NCBI RefSeq assembly: GCF_018215265.2
Contig: NZ_CP136562.1
Span: 1,922,001-1,986,000 of the forward strand
DNA from: Paenarthrobacter sp. GOM3
GTDB taxonomy: Bacteria > Actinomycetota > Actinomycetes > Actinomycetales > Micrococcaceae
Direction of reading: 5' to 3'
DNA: 64,000 nucleotides
Position 1 is the first letter of the stretch; every line of letters begins with the position of its first letter. This document shows positions 8,431 through 17,552 of this stretch, one piece after another. The notes beneath the pieces are model-generated. The model saw nothing but the letters and a program-made list of their open reading frames with translations, ran no database searches and was not told the DNA's origin. Made by a program: the position numbers and the translations under genes.

Positions 8431-9717
8431 ATGGCATCGAAAACCCGGTCAGCGAGTGACGCTGCAGAGAAGAAACTGTCTCTCCGCACCAAATGGGCCA
8501 TCGGAGGTTTCCTGGCAGGCGGGACCATTGCTGGTTTGCTGGGGGCAGGCTCTTCGGCGCTCGCCGTCTACTTTGCCCGCCGCGTCATTACCCCCGCTGC
8601 CCGTCACGAAGACCAGGAAGTCCTGGCCGTCATCCGCGGCGACGACGGACCCCAGGTCATCCTCGCGGCCACCCCGGACAGCATCATTGACGGCACCTAC
8701 AGCCTCTTCTTTTCAGGCGGCACAGGGCACGCGAGGATTGGGCGGATCGTCTCGTATTCGCCGGCCGAACAGACCGTGCTGCGCGAGGTCGAGGAAGTTT
8801 ACAGCGGCAACCTTTCCGAAGCCCGCCGGGCCTGGTGGAGCGGGGCTACGTACCCGGATCCCGAAGCCATGGGCCTTGCGGCCGAAAACGTGGACATCGA
8901 GGTCGACGGCGGCAAGGCACCTGCGTGGTTGATCCGCGCCGAAGCGTCCGCACCGGCAGCTGTCTGGGCCATCATGGTCCACGGCCGCGGTGCCACCCGG
9001 CTGGAGGGGCTCCGCGCGGTGCCGGTTGCGCGCGAACTTGGCCTGGACAGCCTGCTGATTTCCTACCGCAATGACGGGCTTGCTCCCTCGGCGCTGGACG
9101 GACGGTACGGCCTGGGATCCACGGAATGGCGGGATGTGGAGGCTGCCATCGACTACGCCCTTGAGAACGGCGCGCGCGAAATCGTGTTGTTCGGGTGGTC
9201 CATGGGCGGTGCCATCAGCCTGCAAACCGCGGATCTGTCCAAGCACCGCCTGGCTATCCGGGCGATGGTCCTGGATGCCCCTGTCATCAATTGGGTCAAC
9301 GTGATGGCCCACCACGCCGAGATGAACAGGATCCCCTACAACGTGGGACGTTACGGCCAAATGATGCTGACCCACCCCTTGGGCCGCCGGCTCACCGGCC
9401 TGGCCGCCCCTGTGGACCTGAAGGCCATGGATTGGGAGGCCCGCGCCGTTGAGCTGCGCACGCCCACCCTGCTCATTCACAGCGTGGACGACGACTACGT
9501 ACCCTTCGGGCCATCCGCCAGCCTTGCGGAGAAGAACCCCGAAATGGTCACCTTCGAGCCTTTCGACGGCGCCAGGCATACCAAAGAGTGGAACGTTGAC
9601 CCCGAACGTTGGGAGCGGCTGGTGCGGTCCTGGCTTCGCAGGCAACTTGCACCCCGGAACAACCCCGGCCAGGGTGGTCCAGCGGGACACGCCAGCGGTT
9701 CAGGGCCGGTTGGCTGA
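8431..9717 (+). CDS. alpha/beta hydrolase with N-terminal membrane anchor
   Basis: The 428-residue protein starts at the ATG at 8431; a GTG at 8404 is an alternative. It has a hydrophobic segment at about residues 18-45 (GGFLAGGTIAGLLGAGSSAL), suggesting a membrane anchor. A hydrolase domain follows with the nucleophile elbow FGWSMGGAI (GxSxG) around residue 250, an Asp in HSVDDDYVPFG and the terminal His in DGARHTKEW. The Ser-Asp-His triad is therefore complete. The substrate is unknown; it may be an esterase or peptidase-like hydrolase acting at the inner membrane. It is transcribed divergently from the hypothetical-msrB pair. Confidence 0.8.
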   Translation: MASKTRSASDAAEKKLSLRTKWAIGGFLAGGTIAGLLGAGSSALAVYFARRVITPAARHEDQEVLAVIRGDDGPQVILAATPDSIIDGTYSLFFSGGTGHARIGRIVSYSPAEQTVLREVEEVYSGNLSEARRAWWSGATYPDPEAMGLAAENVDIEVDGGKAPAWLIRAEASAPAAVWAIMVHGRGATRLEGLRAVPVARELGLDSLLISYRNDGLAPSALDGRYGLGSTEWRDVEAAIDYALENGAREIVLFGWSMGGAISLQTADLSKHRLAIRAMVLDAPVINWVNVMAHHAEMNRIPYNVGRYGQMMLTHPLGRRLTGLAAPVDLKAMDWEARAVELRTPTLLIHSVDDDYVPFGPSASLAEKNPEMVTFEPFDGARHTKEWNVDPERWERLVRSWLRRQLAPRNNPGQGGPAGHASGSGPVG

Positions 9718-9723
9718 ACGAGG

Positions 9724-10218
9724 CTACTTGCCGGTGCCGATCGGCGCGGTGATGGCCTTGGTCAAGCTGACCAGGTCAGCGGGGGAAAGCTCGATGTCCA
9801 GCCCCCTTCGCCCTCCTGATACCAGGATGGTCCCGAAGGCCAGGGCTGAGTCGTCAAGGACGGTGGGGGAGGATTGGCGCTGCCCCAGCGGCGAAATACC
9901 ACCGAGCACGTATCCCGTGCGGCGTTCGGCGGCTTTGGGGTCCGCCATGGCTGCCTTCTTGGAGCCCAAGGATGCGGCTAACGACTTCAGGTCAAGATTC
10001 CCGGACACCGGCACGATGGCGACCGCCAAACGTCCCTCCACCTCCACCATGAGTGTCTTGAACACCCGTGCAGGATCGATCCCCAGGATCTCGGCAGCTT
10101 CGAGACCATAACTGGTGGTGGACGGATCATGGGCGTAGGGGTGCAGGACAAAAGGAACGCCGGCCGCAGCAAGTGCTGCAGTAGCCGGCGTTCCCTGTGA
10201 AGCCATTTTCTTGGCCAT
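9724..10218 (-). CDS. ybaK: Cys-tRNA(Pro)/Cys-tRNA(Cys) deacylase, YbaK/EbsC family
   Basis: The 164-residue protein is a single YbaK-type trans-editing domain. It has the typical N-terminal helix (TPATAALAAAGVPFVLHPYAHDP), the segment AAEILGIDPARVFKTLMVE, and the GYVLGGISPLGQRQ motif that forms the editing pocket. It hydrolyses cysteine wrongly attached to tRNA(Pro). It lies about 40 bases downstream of sufE on the same strand. Length and motif order match the family with nothing missing. Confidence 0.9.
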   Translation of the reverse strand: MAKKMASQGTPATAALAAAGVPFVLHPYAHDPSTTSYGLEAAEILGIDPARVFKTLMVEVEGRLAVAIVPVSGNLDLKSLAASLGSKKAAMADPKAAERRTGYVLGGISPLGQRQSSPTVLDDSALAFGTILVSGGRRGLDIELSPADLVSLTKAITAPIGTGK

Positions 10219-10256
10219 ACCGTTTGGCGGTACCTTTCAGTGTTCCAGGTGGCTGG

Positions 10257-10724
10257 TCAGTGTTCCAGGCGGTTTGCCGCCGCTACCTTCCGCTTGATCC
10301 GGCCGAGCATGGCCGTCATACCCCGCATCCGCAGGGGCGTGATGGCACGCGTCAATCCGAGAAGTTCCGGCATGTCATCCGGAACCGCAAGGATCTCCTC
10401 GGCGGTCAGGCCGTCCAGCCCTTCATGAAGCACCCCGGCGAAGCCACGCGTTGTGGGTGCTTCCTGCGGTGCCTTGAAAAACAGCCGGTAAGCACGGGCG
10501 CCGCCCGGGTTTTCCCCGTTCTTCTCCGACTCAATGGTCAGGAACAAGGGAGACTGGCACTCGACTACCTGCTCCAGCAGTTCAGGGTGGTCCTTGAGGC
10601 GCTCCGGAAGCTCCGGCAGACCCCTGGAGAACTCGAGCAGCAGCTGCAGGCGGTCAGGCTCCGTCAGGGCCTGGAAGTCATCGACGATTTCCGCCAGCGC
10701 GGCGGGCAAGGTGTGGGTACTCAT
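10257..10724 (-). CDS. sufE: SufE family cysteine desulfurase activator
   Basis: From the ATG at 10724 (MSTHTLPAALAEIVDDF) this gives 155 residues, the usual SufE length. The sulfur-accepting Cys is in VVECQSPLFL around residue 60, and the C-terminal block ITPLRMRGMTAMLGRIK is typical. SufE takes persulfide sulfur from the cysteine desulfurase for Fe-S cluster assembly. The longer reading to 10877 adds an unlike N-terminus and is unlikely. The gene follows a rhodanese gene on the same strand at a distance of 75 bases, a pairing common in Actinobacteria, so both sulfur carriers may be co-expressed. Confidence 0.88.
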   Translation of the reverse strand: MSTHTLPAALAEIVDDFQALTEPDRLQLLLEFSRGLPELPERLKDHPELLEQVVECQSPLFLTIESEKNGENPGGARAYRLFFKAPQEAPTTRGFAGVLHEGLDGLTAEEILAVPDDMPELLGLTRAITPLRMRGMTAMLGRIKRKVAAANRLEH

Positions 10725-10798
10725 CTCTTCCAGCTTACGCACAACCGCGCCGATTGCACTTTGTGTCCTGCAACACTGGGAAGCCTCGGTTTCGGGTG

Positions 10799-11725
10799 CT
10801 AGTTGCGGACCAGTGCTGCAGGAACCGAACCGCGCTCGGAGCCCTTGGCGATAGGGACGCGGACGGCGTTGCCCCACTCAGTCCAGGAGCCGTCATAGTT
10901 GCGGACGGTGTCGAAGCCCAGGAGGTATTTCAGGGCGAACCAGGTGTGGCTGGACCGCTCGCCGATGCGGCAGTAGGCCACGACGTCGTCGCCGGGTTCC
11001 AGGCCGGCCTCGCCGAGGTAAAGAGCCTCGAGCTCTTCGCGGCTACGGTAGGTGCCGTCTTCGGCCGCGGCACGAGCCCACGGAATCGAAGCAGCCGTAG
11101 GAATGTGGCCGCCGCGCAGGGCGCCCTCTTCCGGGTAGGCGGGCATGTGGGTGCGCTGGCCCGTGTATTCCTCGGGGGAGCGGACATCAATCAGTGGGTT
11201 GCCCAGGTGCGCCAGGACGTCTTCCTTGAAAGCGCGGATGGGAGCGTCGTTGCGTTCGACTTCGGGGTACTCGCCCGGGGTGGGTTGCGATGCATCCGTG
11301 GTGACCTCGCGGCCCTCGGCGATCCACTTGTCGCGGCCGCCGTCGAGCAGGCGGACGTCGCTGTGGCCGAAAAGGGTAAAGACCCACAGCGCGTAGGCGG
11401 CCCACCAGTTGGACTTGTCACCGTAAATAACAACGGTGCTGTCGCGGGAGATGCCCTTGGACGCGGCGAGGGCGGCGAAAGCGGAACCATCGACATAGTC
11501 GCGGGTGACTTCGTCATTCAGGTCTGTGTGCCAGTCAATCTTGACTGCACCCGGGATGTGTCCGGTTTCGTACAGCAGGACGTCTTCATCGGACTCCACG
11601 ACTACCAGTTTGCCGTCGGCAATGGCGCCGTCGGCAAGTGCTGCCGCAAGCCACTCTGTGGACACGAGGCGTTCGGGGTTCGCGTAGGCGGCGAACTTTT
11701 CGTTCTGTTCAACGGGGTAGGACAT
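10799..11725 (-). CDS. sulfurtransferase (tandem rhodanese)
   Basis: The 308-residue protein has two rhodanese domains. The N-terminal, inactive domain contains the YDTGHIPGA-type element ([14 protein letters not shown]), and the C-terminal catalytic domain carries the active Cys in [16 protein letters not shown]. The CRxGxRS loop suggests a thiosulfate sulfurtransferase rather than a 3-mercaptopyruvate enzyme. It transfers sulfane sulfur to cyanide or thiol acceptors. sufE follows on the same strand, linking it to sulfur trafficking. It is divergent from zapE across a 200-base promoter region. Confidence 0.88.
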   Translation of the reverse strand: MSYPVEQNEKFAAYANPERLVSTEWLAAALADGAIADGKLVVVESDEDVLLYETGHIPGAVKIDWHTDLNDEVTRDYVDGSAFAALAASKGISRDSTVVIYGDKSNWWAAYALWVFTLFGHSDVRLLDGGRDKWIAEGREVTTDASQPTPGEYPEVERNDAPIRAFKEDVLAHLGNPLIDVRSPEEYTGQRTHMPAYPEEGALRGGHIPTAASIPWARAAAEDGTYRSREELEALYLGEAGLEPGDDVVAYCRIGERSSHTWFALKYLLGFDTVRNYDGSWTEWGNAVRVPIAKGSERGSVPAALVRN

Positions 11726-11928
11726 TTAATGGCCTTTCACTGACAACGGACGGAGCCGGGCTGTGCTAACACAGGTGCCCGCCCGGCCTTTCCAACACTA
11801 ACCACGGCCCGCGGCGAATGCTTCCCCTGCGGTCACATGATGAAACATGGCTTTGGTCACGTGGCCGTTCCGCTGTTCCGTATGCCGGTATTCTTGCTGG
11901 GGACCCACAACCGAAGGAATGGACCACA

Positions 11929-12969
11929 GTGGTACAGATCGAACAACTGGCTGCCCGCACGCCGGCAGTCTCCGTGGAGGAACTCCTCAAGGGTTTCTAC
12001 CCCTCTCCGCGATTCGGAGAGGTATCGTTCGACAGCTACCGGCCGGACCCTTCGCAGCCGAGCCAAGCCAACGCAGTGAAGCTGCTGTCCGCCTTCGCCG
12101 ATGGCGTGGGTTCCGACGACGGCGGGGGTCTCTTCAAGAAGTTGTTCGCCAAAAAGGCGCCTGCCACCAGGGCGGGCATTTATCTGGACGGCGGATTCGG
12201 TGTCGGCAAGACACACCTTTTGGCGTCGCTCTGGCACCGGTCACCAGGACCCAAGGCCTTCGGAACCTTCGTGGAGTACACCAACCTTGTAGGCGCACTT
12301 TCGTTCCGCAAGACTGTGGAAGCGCTGAGCAGCTACAAACTGGTCTGCATCGACGAATTCGAGCTCGATGATCCAGGCGACACCGTTTTGATGTCACGCC
12401 TCATGCGCGAGTTGGCGGACGCCGGCGTCAAGCTTGCCGCTACGTCGAACACCTTGCCGGGGTCCCTGGGTGAAGGCCGCTTTGCCGCCGTCGACTTCCA
12501 GCGCGAGATCCAGGTCCTCGCGGACCAGTTCGACGTCGTCAGGATCGACGGCGAAGACTTCCGGCACCGCGGTCTCCCTGCGGCCCCCGCGCCGCTCAAG
12601 ACCGAAGAACTGAAGCACCGCATGCGTGCCGAATTCGATGGCAAAACGGTGGCCGTGGACGATTTCCGCACCCTGGTCAACCACCTGGCCGCAGTCCACC
12701 CCAGCCGCTACCGCCAGCTGCTCGCCGGCGTTGAGGCCGTGGTGTGGAGCGACGTCGAAACCATCACCGAGCAGGCCGTTGCCTTGCGGTTCGTGGTGCT
12801 CGCGGACCGTCTGTACGACAAGGATGTGCCGATCCTCGCCAGTGGAGTCCCGTTCGATCAGCTCTTTACGGAAGAGATGATGACCGGCGGGTACATGAAG
12901 AAGTACTTCCGGGCGGTCTCCAGGCTGACGGCGCTGGCACGCGAGGCGCAAAACCACGAACCTGCCTGA
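11929..12969 (+). CDS. zapE: cell division protein ZapE (AFG1-like ATPase)
   Basis: I take the GTG at 11929, preceded by AAGGA, which gives 346 residues. The Walker A motif is in DGGFGVGKTHLLASLW, preceded by the family hallmark RAGIYLDGG. The Walker B segment is LVCIDEFELDDPGDT, and the sensor region AATSNTLPGSLGEGRF follows. These identify an AFG1/ZapE P-loop ATPase; in E. coli ZapE acts at the Z-ring, while AFG1 is mitochondrial. A longer reading from 11818 adds sequence unlike the family. Its stop lies one base from the stop of the convergent benE gene. Confidence 0.85.
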   Translation: MVQIEQLAARTPAVSVEELLKGFYPSPRFGEVSFDSYRPDPSQPSQANAVKLLSAFADGVGSDDGGGLFKKLFAKKAPATRAGIYLDGGFGVGKTHLLASLWHRSPGPKAFGTFVEYTNLVGALSFRKTVEALSSYKLVCIDEFELDDPGDTVLMSRLMRELADAGVKLAATSNTLPGSLGEGRFAAVDFQREIQVLADQFDVVRIDGEDFRHRGLPAAPAPLKTEELKHRMRAEFDGKTVAVDDFRTLVNHLAAVHPSRYRQLLAGVEAVVWSDVETITEQAVALRFVVLADRLYDKDVPILASGVPFDQLFTEEMMTGGYMKKYFRAVSRLTALAREAQNHEPA

Positions 12970-12970
12970 G

Positions 12971-14194
12971 TCAGCCTTTCTGGAGCGGTGTCCGGCTCTT
13001 CAGCATCCAACGAACCAGGATGCCACCGGCCAAAGCCCAGAAGGCGGCGCCCACTCCCGCGAAGCTCAAGCCTGAGGCTGCGAGCAGGAATGTGATGCAC
13101 GCCGGTATGCGTTCCTCGGCTGCGGCCAGTGCCGAGGAAATCGACGATGCCAGTGTTCCCAGGAGCGCAAGCCCCGCCACCGCTTCCAGCAGTCCGGGCG
13201 GGGCCGCAGCAACTACCGTGACCAGTGCCGCGGACCCCGCAGCCAGGACCAGGTACGCCAGGCCCGAGACAAAAGCCGCGATCCAGCGACGACCGTGATC
13301 CTTGCCGGCTTCTTCGCCGGCTGCCAACGCTGCGCTGAGGGCAGCCAGGTTGATGGCGTGGCCACCGAAGGGAGCTCCAACAACGGTTCCGGCCCCGGTC
13401 ACCAGCATGGACGAGCGCCACGGAGTGGTGTAGCCGAACGATTTGAGGACTGCCACGCCCGGGATGTTCTGTGAGGCCATGGTCACGATGAAGAGTGGCA
13501 GGGCCAGCCCCACGGCAGCTTCCACGGTAAACGCCGGCGTTGTCCATTCCAGCCGGGGGAGCAGGTCCTCAGCCGGGACCTGGACGCCGTTTGAGGCGAT
13601 GTGGATGCCGATGACGGCCAAAGCCACCAGCAGCGACCCCGGAACAGACCAGCGGGGAGCGAACTTCATCAGGACGATCCAACACAGGACCACCGGGGCG
13701 ATGAGCAGCGGTGCCGATCCCAGCGACTTGAAGGGCGCCAGGCAGAGCGGAAGCAGAACACCGGCCAGCATGGCCTGTGCCAGTGCCGTCGGGATCTTCG
13801 CCATGATCCTGCCGAGGACAGGGAGCAGCCCGGTGAGGAGGATCAGTACCCCCACCAGCAGGAACGCTCCCACGGCAGCCGGCCAGCCGCCGTCGACCAT
13901 TCCCGCGGAGGCGAGAAGCGCCGCTCCGGGCGTAGACCACGCAAGGGTAACCGGCATTTTGGAGCGCCAGGAGAGCCATAGGATACCGAGACCGAAAGTC
14001 AGCGTGAGCGCGAGCAGGCCGCTGGATGCCTGCCCCTGATTGGCGCCGACGGCTTTCAAACCTGCCAGGACGACAGCAAACGACGAGGTGAAACCTACCA
14101 GTGCCGTGACGATTCCTGCGGTCACTGGCGGACCCAGGGCCTCCTTGCGGACGAGGCGTTCGGTGGTCGACGGGGAAGGGGAAGGCATAGGCAC
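12971..14194 (-). CDS. benE: BenE-type benzoate/H+ symporter family transporter
   Basis: The 407-residue protein is an integral membrane protein with about 11-12 hydrophobic segments and the BenE family start (GPPVTAGIVTALVGFTSSFAVVLAGLKAVGA). The motifs MPVTLAWSTPGAALLAS and FGYTTPWRSSMLVTGAGTVVGAPFGGHAIN are also typical. BenE proteins import benzoate or related aromatic acids. No aromatic-degradation gene lies nearby, so the real substrate is open. The gene faces zapE and is followed by no obvious terminator of its own before the zapE stop. Confidence 0.88.
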   Translation of the reverse strand: MPMPSPSPSTTERLVRKEALGPPVTAGIVTALVGFTSSFAVVLAGLKAVGANQGQASSGLLALTLTFGLGILWLSWRSKMPVTLAWSTPGAALLASAGMVDGGWPAAVGAFLLVGVLILLTGLLPVLGRIMAKIPTALAQAMLAGVLLPLCLAPFKSLGSAPLLIAPVVLCWIVLMKFAPRWSVPGSLLVALAVIGIHIASNGVQVPAEDLLPRLEWTTPAFTVEAAVGLALPLFIVTMASQNIPGVAVLKSFGYTTPWRSSMLVTGAGTVVGAPFGGHAINLAALSAALAAGEEAGKDHGRRWIAAFVSGLAYLVLAAGSAALVTVVAAAPPGLLEAVAGLALLGTLASSISSALAAAEERIPACITFLLAASGLSFAGVGAAFWALAGGILVRWMLKSRTPLQKG

Positions 14195-14227
14195 AAAAAT
14201 ACCCGACCACCGTGGTGGTTAAACGCC

Positions 14228-14267
14228 AAGGGCACCGGTGGCGCCTCTCGGCGGGACCGGTGCCCCC
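14228..14267 (-). terminator. probable terminator after the Rv0909-like gene
   Basis: A 10-bp outer stem (GGGCACCGGT with ACCGGTGCCC) contains a second small hairpin (CGCC-TCTC-GGCG). It lies between the convergent-facing side of benE and the small gene at 14298-14522. The T-rich tail on the minus strand is weak. Confidence 0.5.
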
Positions 14268-14297
14268 TTGACGTATCTGGTACGGCGGCTCAGGCAG

Positions 14298-14522
14298 CTA
14301 CGGCTGCTTCGGCTCATCCGCGACGGGAGCCTGTGGCTCTCCGTCATTCTTGGCCACGAAGTCGGAAGCGGCGTTCTGGACTTTGTCGACGTGGCCGGCG
14401 TACTTGCCACCCGTCTTCTCGTCCACAAAATCCCCGGCCTTTTCGATGCCATTCCTGATGGCTTCTTCGTTGCCTTGAATGAGACCCTGAGCCTTGCCCT
14501 TCAGGTCGTCAATTAAACCCAC
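14298..14522 (-). CDS. Rv0909/MT0933-like antitoxin family small protein
   Basis: A GTG start at 14522 is preceded by a strong GGGAGG at ideal spacing and gives 74 residues. The protein begins VGLIDDLKGKAQGLIQGNEE and contains GIEKAGDFVDEKTGGKYAGHVDKVQ. It is Lys/Asp/Glu rich and ends in a Pro-rich tail. This matches the small protein family annotated as Rv0909/MT0933-like antitoxins. No toxin gene is adjacent, so the toxin-antitoxin label is by family only and the protein may have another role, for instance in stress physiology. Confidence 0.72.
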   Translation of the reverse strand: MGLIDDLKGKAQGLIQGNEEAIRNGIEKAGDFVDEKTGGKYAGHVDKVQNAASDFVAKNDGEPQAPVADEPKQP

Positions 14523-14623
14523 GGGCACCTCCCTTCCATCGCGGAGCCAGTTCGCTCCTCCGCGTCCGACCCTAACACCAGTTGGGAGAGGTGCCAAGGC
14601 TTCAACGCAGGCCTGTGGACAAA

Positions 14624-16078
14624 CTACGCCGAGGGCGTAGTCACGGTCTTGTGGCGGGGGCTGTCCGGATTCATGAGTGAGTGCTTACGGCCGTAGGAGA
14701 AGTAGATCACCAAGCCGATGACCAACCACACGCCAAACCGTACCCAGGTCTCCCAGTGCAGCTGGAACATCAGGAACGCCGAAGCCAGGACGCCGAAGGC
14801 CGGGACGACAGGCATGAGCGGCAAACGGAAAGTACGCGGTGCATTTGGCTTGGTGTAGCGGAACACAATCACCGAAACGCAGACCACCACGAAGGCGGCG
14901 AGGATGCCAATGTTGGTGAGGTCGGCGACTTCCTTGATGGGGAAGACACCGGCAAGGAATGCCGAAGCGATGCCGGCGATCCAGGTAACACGCTGCGGAG
15001 TGCCGTTCCGGTCGGTCTTGGCGAACCACCCGGGCAGCAGGCCGTCGCGGCTCATGGAGAACCACACGCGGGTAACGCCCAGGAGGAACGTCAGCATTAC
15101 GGTGAGGATGGACAGGACAGCGAACACCGAGATGATGGTGGCGATGACCGGAAGTCCCACGCCCGTGAAGGCGGAGGCAAACCCGGCCGTGGGGTTGATG
15201 TCCTTGTAGTTCTGCATACCCGTGAGGACGAGTGTGGCGGCGACGTAGAGCAGCATGGCGATGATCAGGGACAGGATGATGGCCTTGGGCATGTGCTTCT
15301 TGCCATCCTTGGCCTCCTCAGCCGCGGTACTCATGGCGTCGTAGCCGAACACCGCGAAGAAGACGGTTGCAGCACCGGCCACGACGGGACCGAATCCACT
15401 GGGCATGAACGGGTTGTAGTTCTCGGTGTTCACGTAGAAAATGCCCAGGCCGATGATGAACAGGATCAGGATCACCTTGATGGCGACCGCCACCAGCTCG
15501 AACCTGCCGAACGCCTTGGTTCCCCGGCTCAGGATCCACGTGACGAGGAGGCAGACGAGGATGGCCGGCAGGTTGATGATGCCGCCCTTGCCTTCATCGG
15601 CGGTGGACGTCATCCACGTGGGCATGTGGATCCCGATACCCGATAGGAAGGCGTCGAAGTAGCCGGAGATGCCGATCGCCACGACGGCCACGATCGCAAT
15701 GTACTCAAGCAAAAGATCCCAGCCAATAAACCAGCCGATGATCTCTCCGAGGGCCACATACCCGTAGGTGTAGGCCGATCCTGCGCGGGGGATCATGCCG
15801 GCGAATTCGGCATAGGAGAGCGCTGCCGCTCCCGAGGCCAGCCCGGCGATCAGGAACGAAAAGAGCACGGCAGGGCCGACACCCGGGCTTCCTTCGCTGC
15901 CGTGGGCGACCAGTCCCGCCAGGGAGAAAATTCCGACGCCGATAATTCCGCCGACGCCGATGGCCGTCAGTTGCCAGAGGCCAAGACTTTTGAATAGTCC
16001 GCTGTGCTTGCTTTCTTCCTCGATGTCGTCAATGGGCTTGCGCCTCAGGACGGACTTGGAAGCCGTCAGTTGGTTCAT
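14624..16078 (-). CDS. APC-family amino acid permease (cationic amino acid transporter type)
   Basis: I choose the ATG at 16078 because AGGAG precedes it; the longer reading to 16141 adds a poor leader. The 484-residue protein has about 12-14 hydrophobic segments. The APC signature GVGGIIGVGIFSLAGLVA is in the first span, and SYAEFAGMIPRAGSAYTYGYVALGEIIGWFIGWDLLLEY follows in broken form across spans 3-4. FFAVFGYDAMSTAAEEAKDGKKHMP is typical of the cationic transporter branch. It probably imports basic or neutral amino acids with proton coupling. It stands alone downstream of the tRNA cluster. Confidence 0.85.
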   Translation of the reverse strand: MNQLTASKSVLRRKPIDDIEEESKHSGLFKSLGLWQLTAIGVGGIIGVGIFSLAGLVAHGSEGSPGVGPAVLFSFLIAGLASGAAALSYAEFAGMIPRAGSAYTYGYVALGEIIGWFIGWDLLLEYIAIVAVVAIGISGYFDAFLSGIGIHMPTWMTSTADEGKGGIINLPAILVCLLVTWILSRGTKAFGRFELVAVAIKVILILFIIGLGIFYVNTENYNPFMPSGFGPVVAGAATVFFAVFGYDAMSTAAEEAKDGKKHMPKAIILSLIIAMLLYVAATLVLTGMQNYKDINPTAGFASAFTGVGLPVIATIISVFAVLSILTVMLTFLLGVTRVWFSMSRDGLLPGWFAKTDRNGTPQRVTWIAGIASAFLAGVFPIKEVADLTNIGILAAFVVVCVSVIVFRYTKPNAPRTFRLPLMPVVPAFGVLASAFLMFQLHWETWVRFGVWLVIGLVIYFSYGRKHSLMNPDSPRHKTVTTPSA

Positions 16079-16220
16079 GGGGGTACTCCTGCCAGTTGGC
16101 GTGGAACGGTGATGAGCTCGCAGTACATTATGCGAGCCCAATCACATTAGATAAAGCGACTTCTTCTGAGGTGTATCGGTTACTTCAAATGATGAATAGG
16201 CTATTCGGCGAAAATGGGCA

Positions 16221-16247
16221 CAAAAAAAGCAGCTCCGAAGAGCTGCT
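16221..16247 (-). terminator. terminator of the minus-strand tRNA cluster
   Basis: A perfect 8-bp stem (AGCAGCTC with GAGCTGCT) closes a TTCG tetraloop and is followed by a run of seven T on the minus strand. It lies directly after the last tRNA-Gly and ends the tRNA transcript. Confidence 0.93.
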
Positions 16248-16255
16248 CTTTTATA

Positions 16256-16463
<208 letters not shown>

Positions 16464-16488
16464 GTTACCGGGTCCTTCATCAAAGGAG

Positions 16489-16561
<73 letters not shown>

Positions 16562-16618
16562 ACATGTTGCCTGCCATGCTGATGCGTGGCTTTCAACAAC
16601 AAACAAGTTGCCTTGTTC

Positions 16619-16693
16619 TGGTGGGCGATACTGGGATCGAACCAGTGACCTCTTCCGTGTCAGGGAAGCGCGCTACCGCTGCGCCAATCGCCC
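16619..16693 (-). tRNA. tRNA-Val(GAC), CCA encoded
   Basis: Identical to the tRNA-Val at 16389-16463, with anticodon GAC and encoded CCA. Part of the duplicated unit. Confidence 0.97.
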
Positions 16694-16731
16694 ATGCATC
16701 CAGCAAAAGCTGGAAGACATGGTTTTCACCG

Positions 16732-16802
16732 AGGTGGGTACGGGATTCGAACCCGTGTATACGGCTTTGCAGGCCGCTGCCTCGCCTCTCGGCCAACCCA
16801 CC
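16732..16802 (-). tRNA. tRNA-Cys(GCA)
   Basis: The minus strand begins GGTGGGTTGGCCGAGAGG and pairs with ACCCACC at the 3' end. The anticodon loop CTGCAAA gives GCA for cysteine. The discriminator base is T (U73), the identity base expected for tRNA-Cys. No CCA is encoded. Confidence 0.96.
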
Positions 16803-16848
16803 GTGTAAGCAGGATTCCGGGGAATTCTTGCCTTGACAGTGCCTTGCG

Positions 16849-16921
<73 letters not shown>

Positions 16922-16977
16922 AGTGTCGTTTCGACGGGCAGCCCTTCAGGCATTCCGTCGCTTTCCGACGAGTAAAA

Positions 16978-17006
16978 ACTCTATAGGAGGTTCTTGCAAA
17001 CTCCAA
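16978..17006 (-). promoter_or_regulatory. candidate promoter of the tRNA cluster
   Basis: On the minus strand TTGGAG and TAGAGT are separated by 17 bases, about 57 bases upstream of the first tRNA-Gly. The hexamers and spacing suit a housekeeping sigma factor. Confidence 0.5.
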
Positions 17007-17129
17007 ATCGGTTGCTTGCTTTTGGCCGCAGAGGTGGCCGGATCCCTGCAATTACGCGGATCCGGGGGAGTTTCACGGCTGTAATTCCACTGTTGTAGTT
17101 AGCAAGTGGCGGTGAACTCCAGATCCGTT

Positions 17130-17157
17130 TTGCATTCCGGCCGTGGTCCGTTAGTGT
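17130..17157 (+). promoter_or_regulatory. candidate promoter of tRNA-Val(CAC)
   Basis: TTGCAT and TAGTGT are separated by 16 bases and end 13 bases before the tRNA-Val(CAC) gene, a suitable position for a sigma-70-type promoter. Confidence 0.45.
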
Positions 17158-17170
17158 TTTCTATGCACCC

Positions 17171-17245
17171 GGGCGATTGGCGCAGTGGTAGCGCGCTTCG
17201 TTCACACCGAAGAGGTCACTGGTTCGAACCCAGTATCGCCCACCA
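17171..17245 (+). tRNA. tRNA-Val(CAC), CCA encoded
   Basis: The plus strand starts GGGCGATTGGCGCAGTGG and ends ATCGCCCACCA. The anticodon loop TTCACAC gives CAC, reading GUG. It differs from tRNA-Val(GAC) in the anticodon stem and loop and at few other sites, so the isoacceptors are close paralogues on opposite strands. Confidence 0.97.
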
Positions 17246-17249
17246 ACAG

Positions 17250-17276
17250 AAACCCCCGGACATCCGGGGGTTTCTT
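17250..17276 (+). terminator. terminator of tRNA-Val(CAC)
   Basis: A 10-bp stem (AAACCCCCGG with CCGGGGGTTT) and a 4-base loop are followed by TTTCTTTG, directly after the tRNA 3' end. Confidence 0.88.
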
Positions 17277-17552
17277 TGTGTTCCGGGCCATCCGTCCCGA
17301 TGGGGCGTTGAAGAACCCGGGGTCTGAGTCCGGGAAGTTGCGACACGAAATGCGTGCTGGAAGCACTCCATCAGCGTGCCCGTACAAGAAGAACACGAAC
17401 AGCCCAACGCAACTCCATGGCCCTCCCTGCCCCTGGAAGACCTGGCTCTGACGGCCCCCATCCTTGCTGCAAAGCTGGCACGACTGGCACCGGAGCAGCT
17501 CGCAACGATCTTCCCCTCGGAGAATGTCGGTCCTTTATGACACAGTCTTTAT

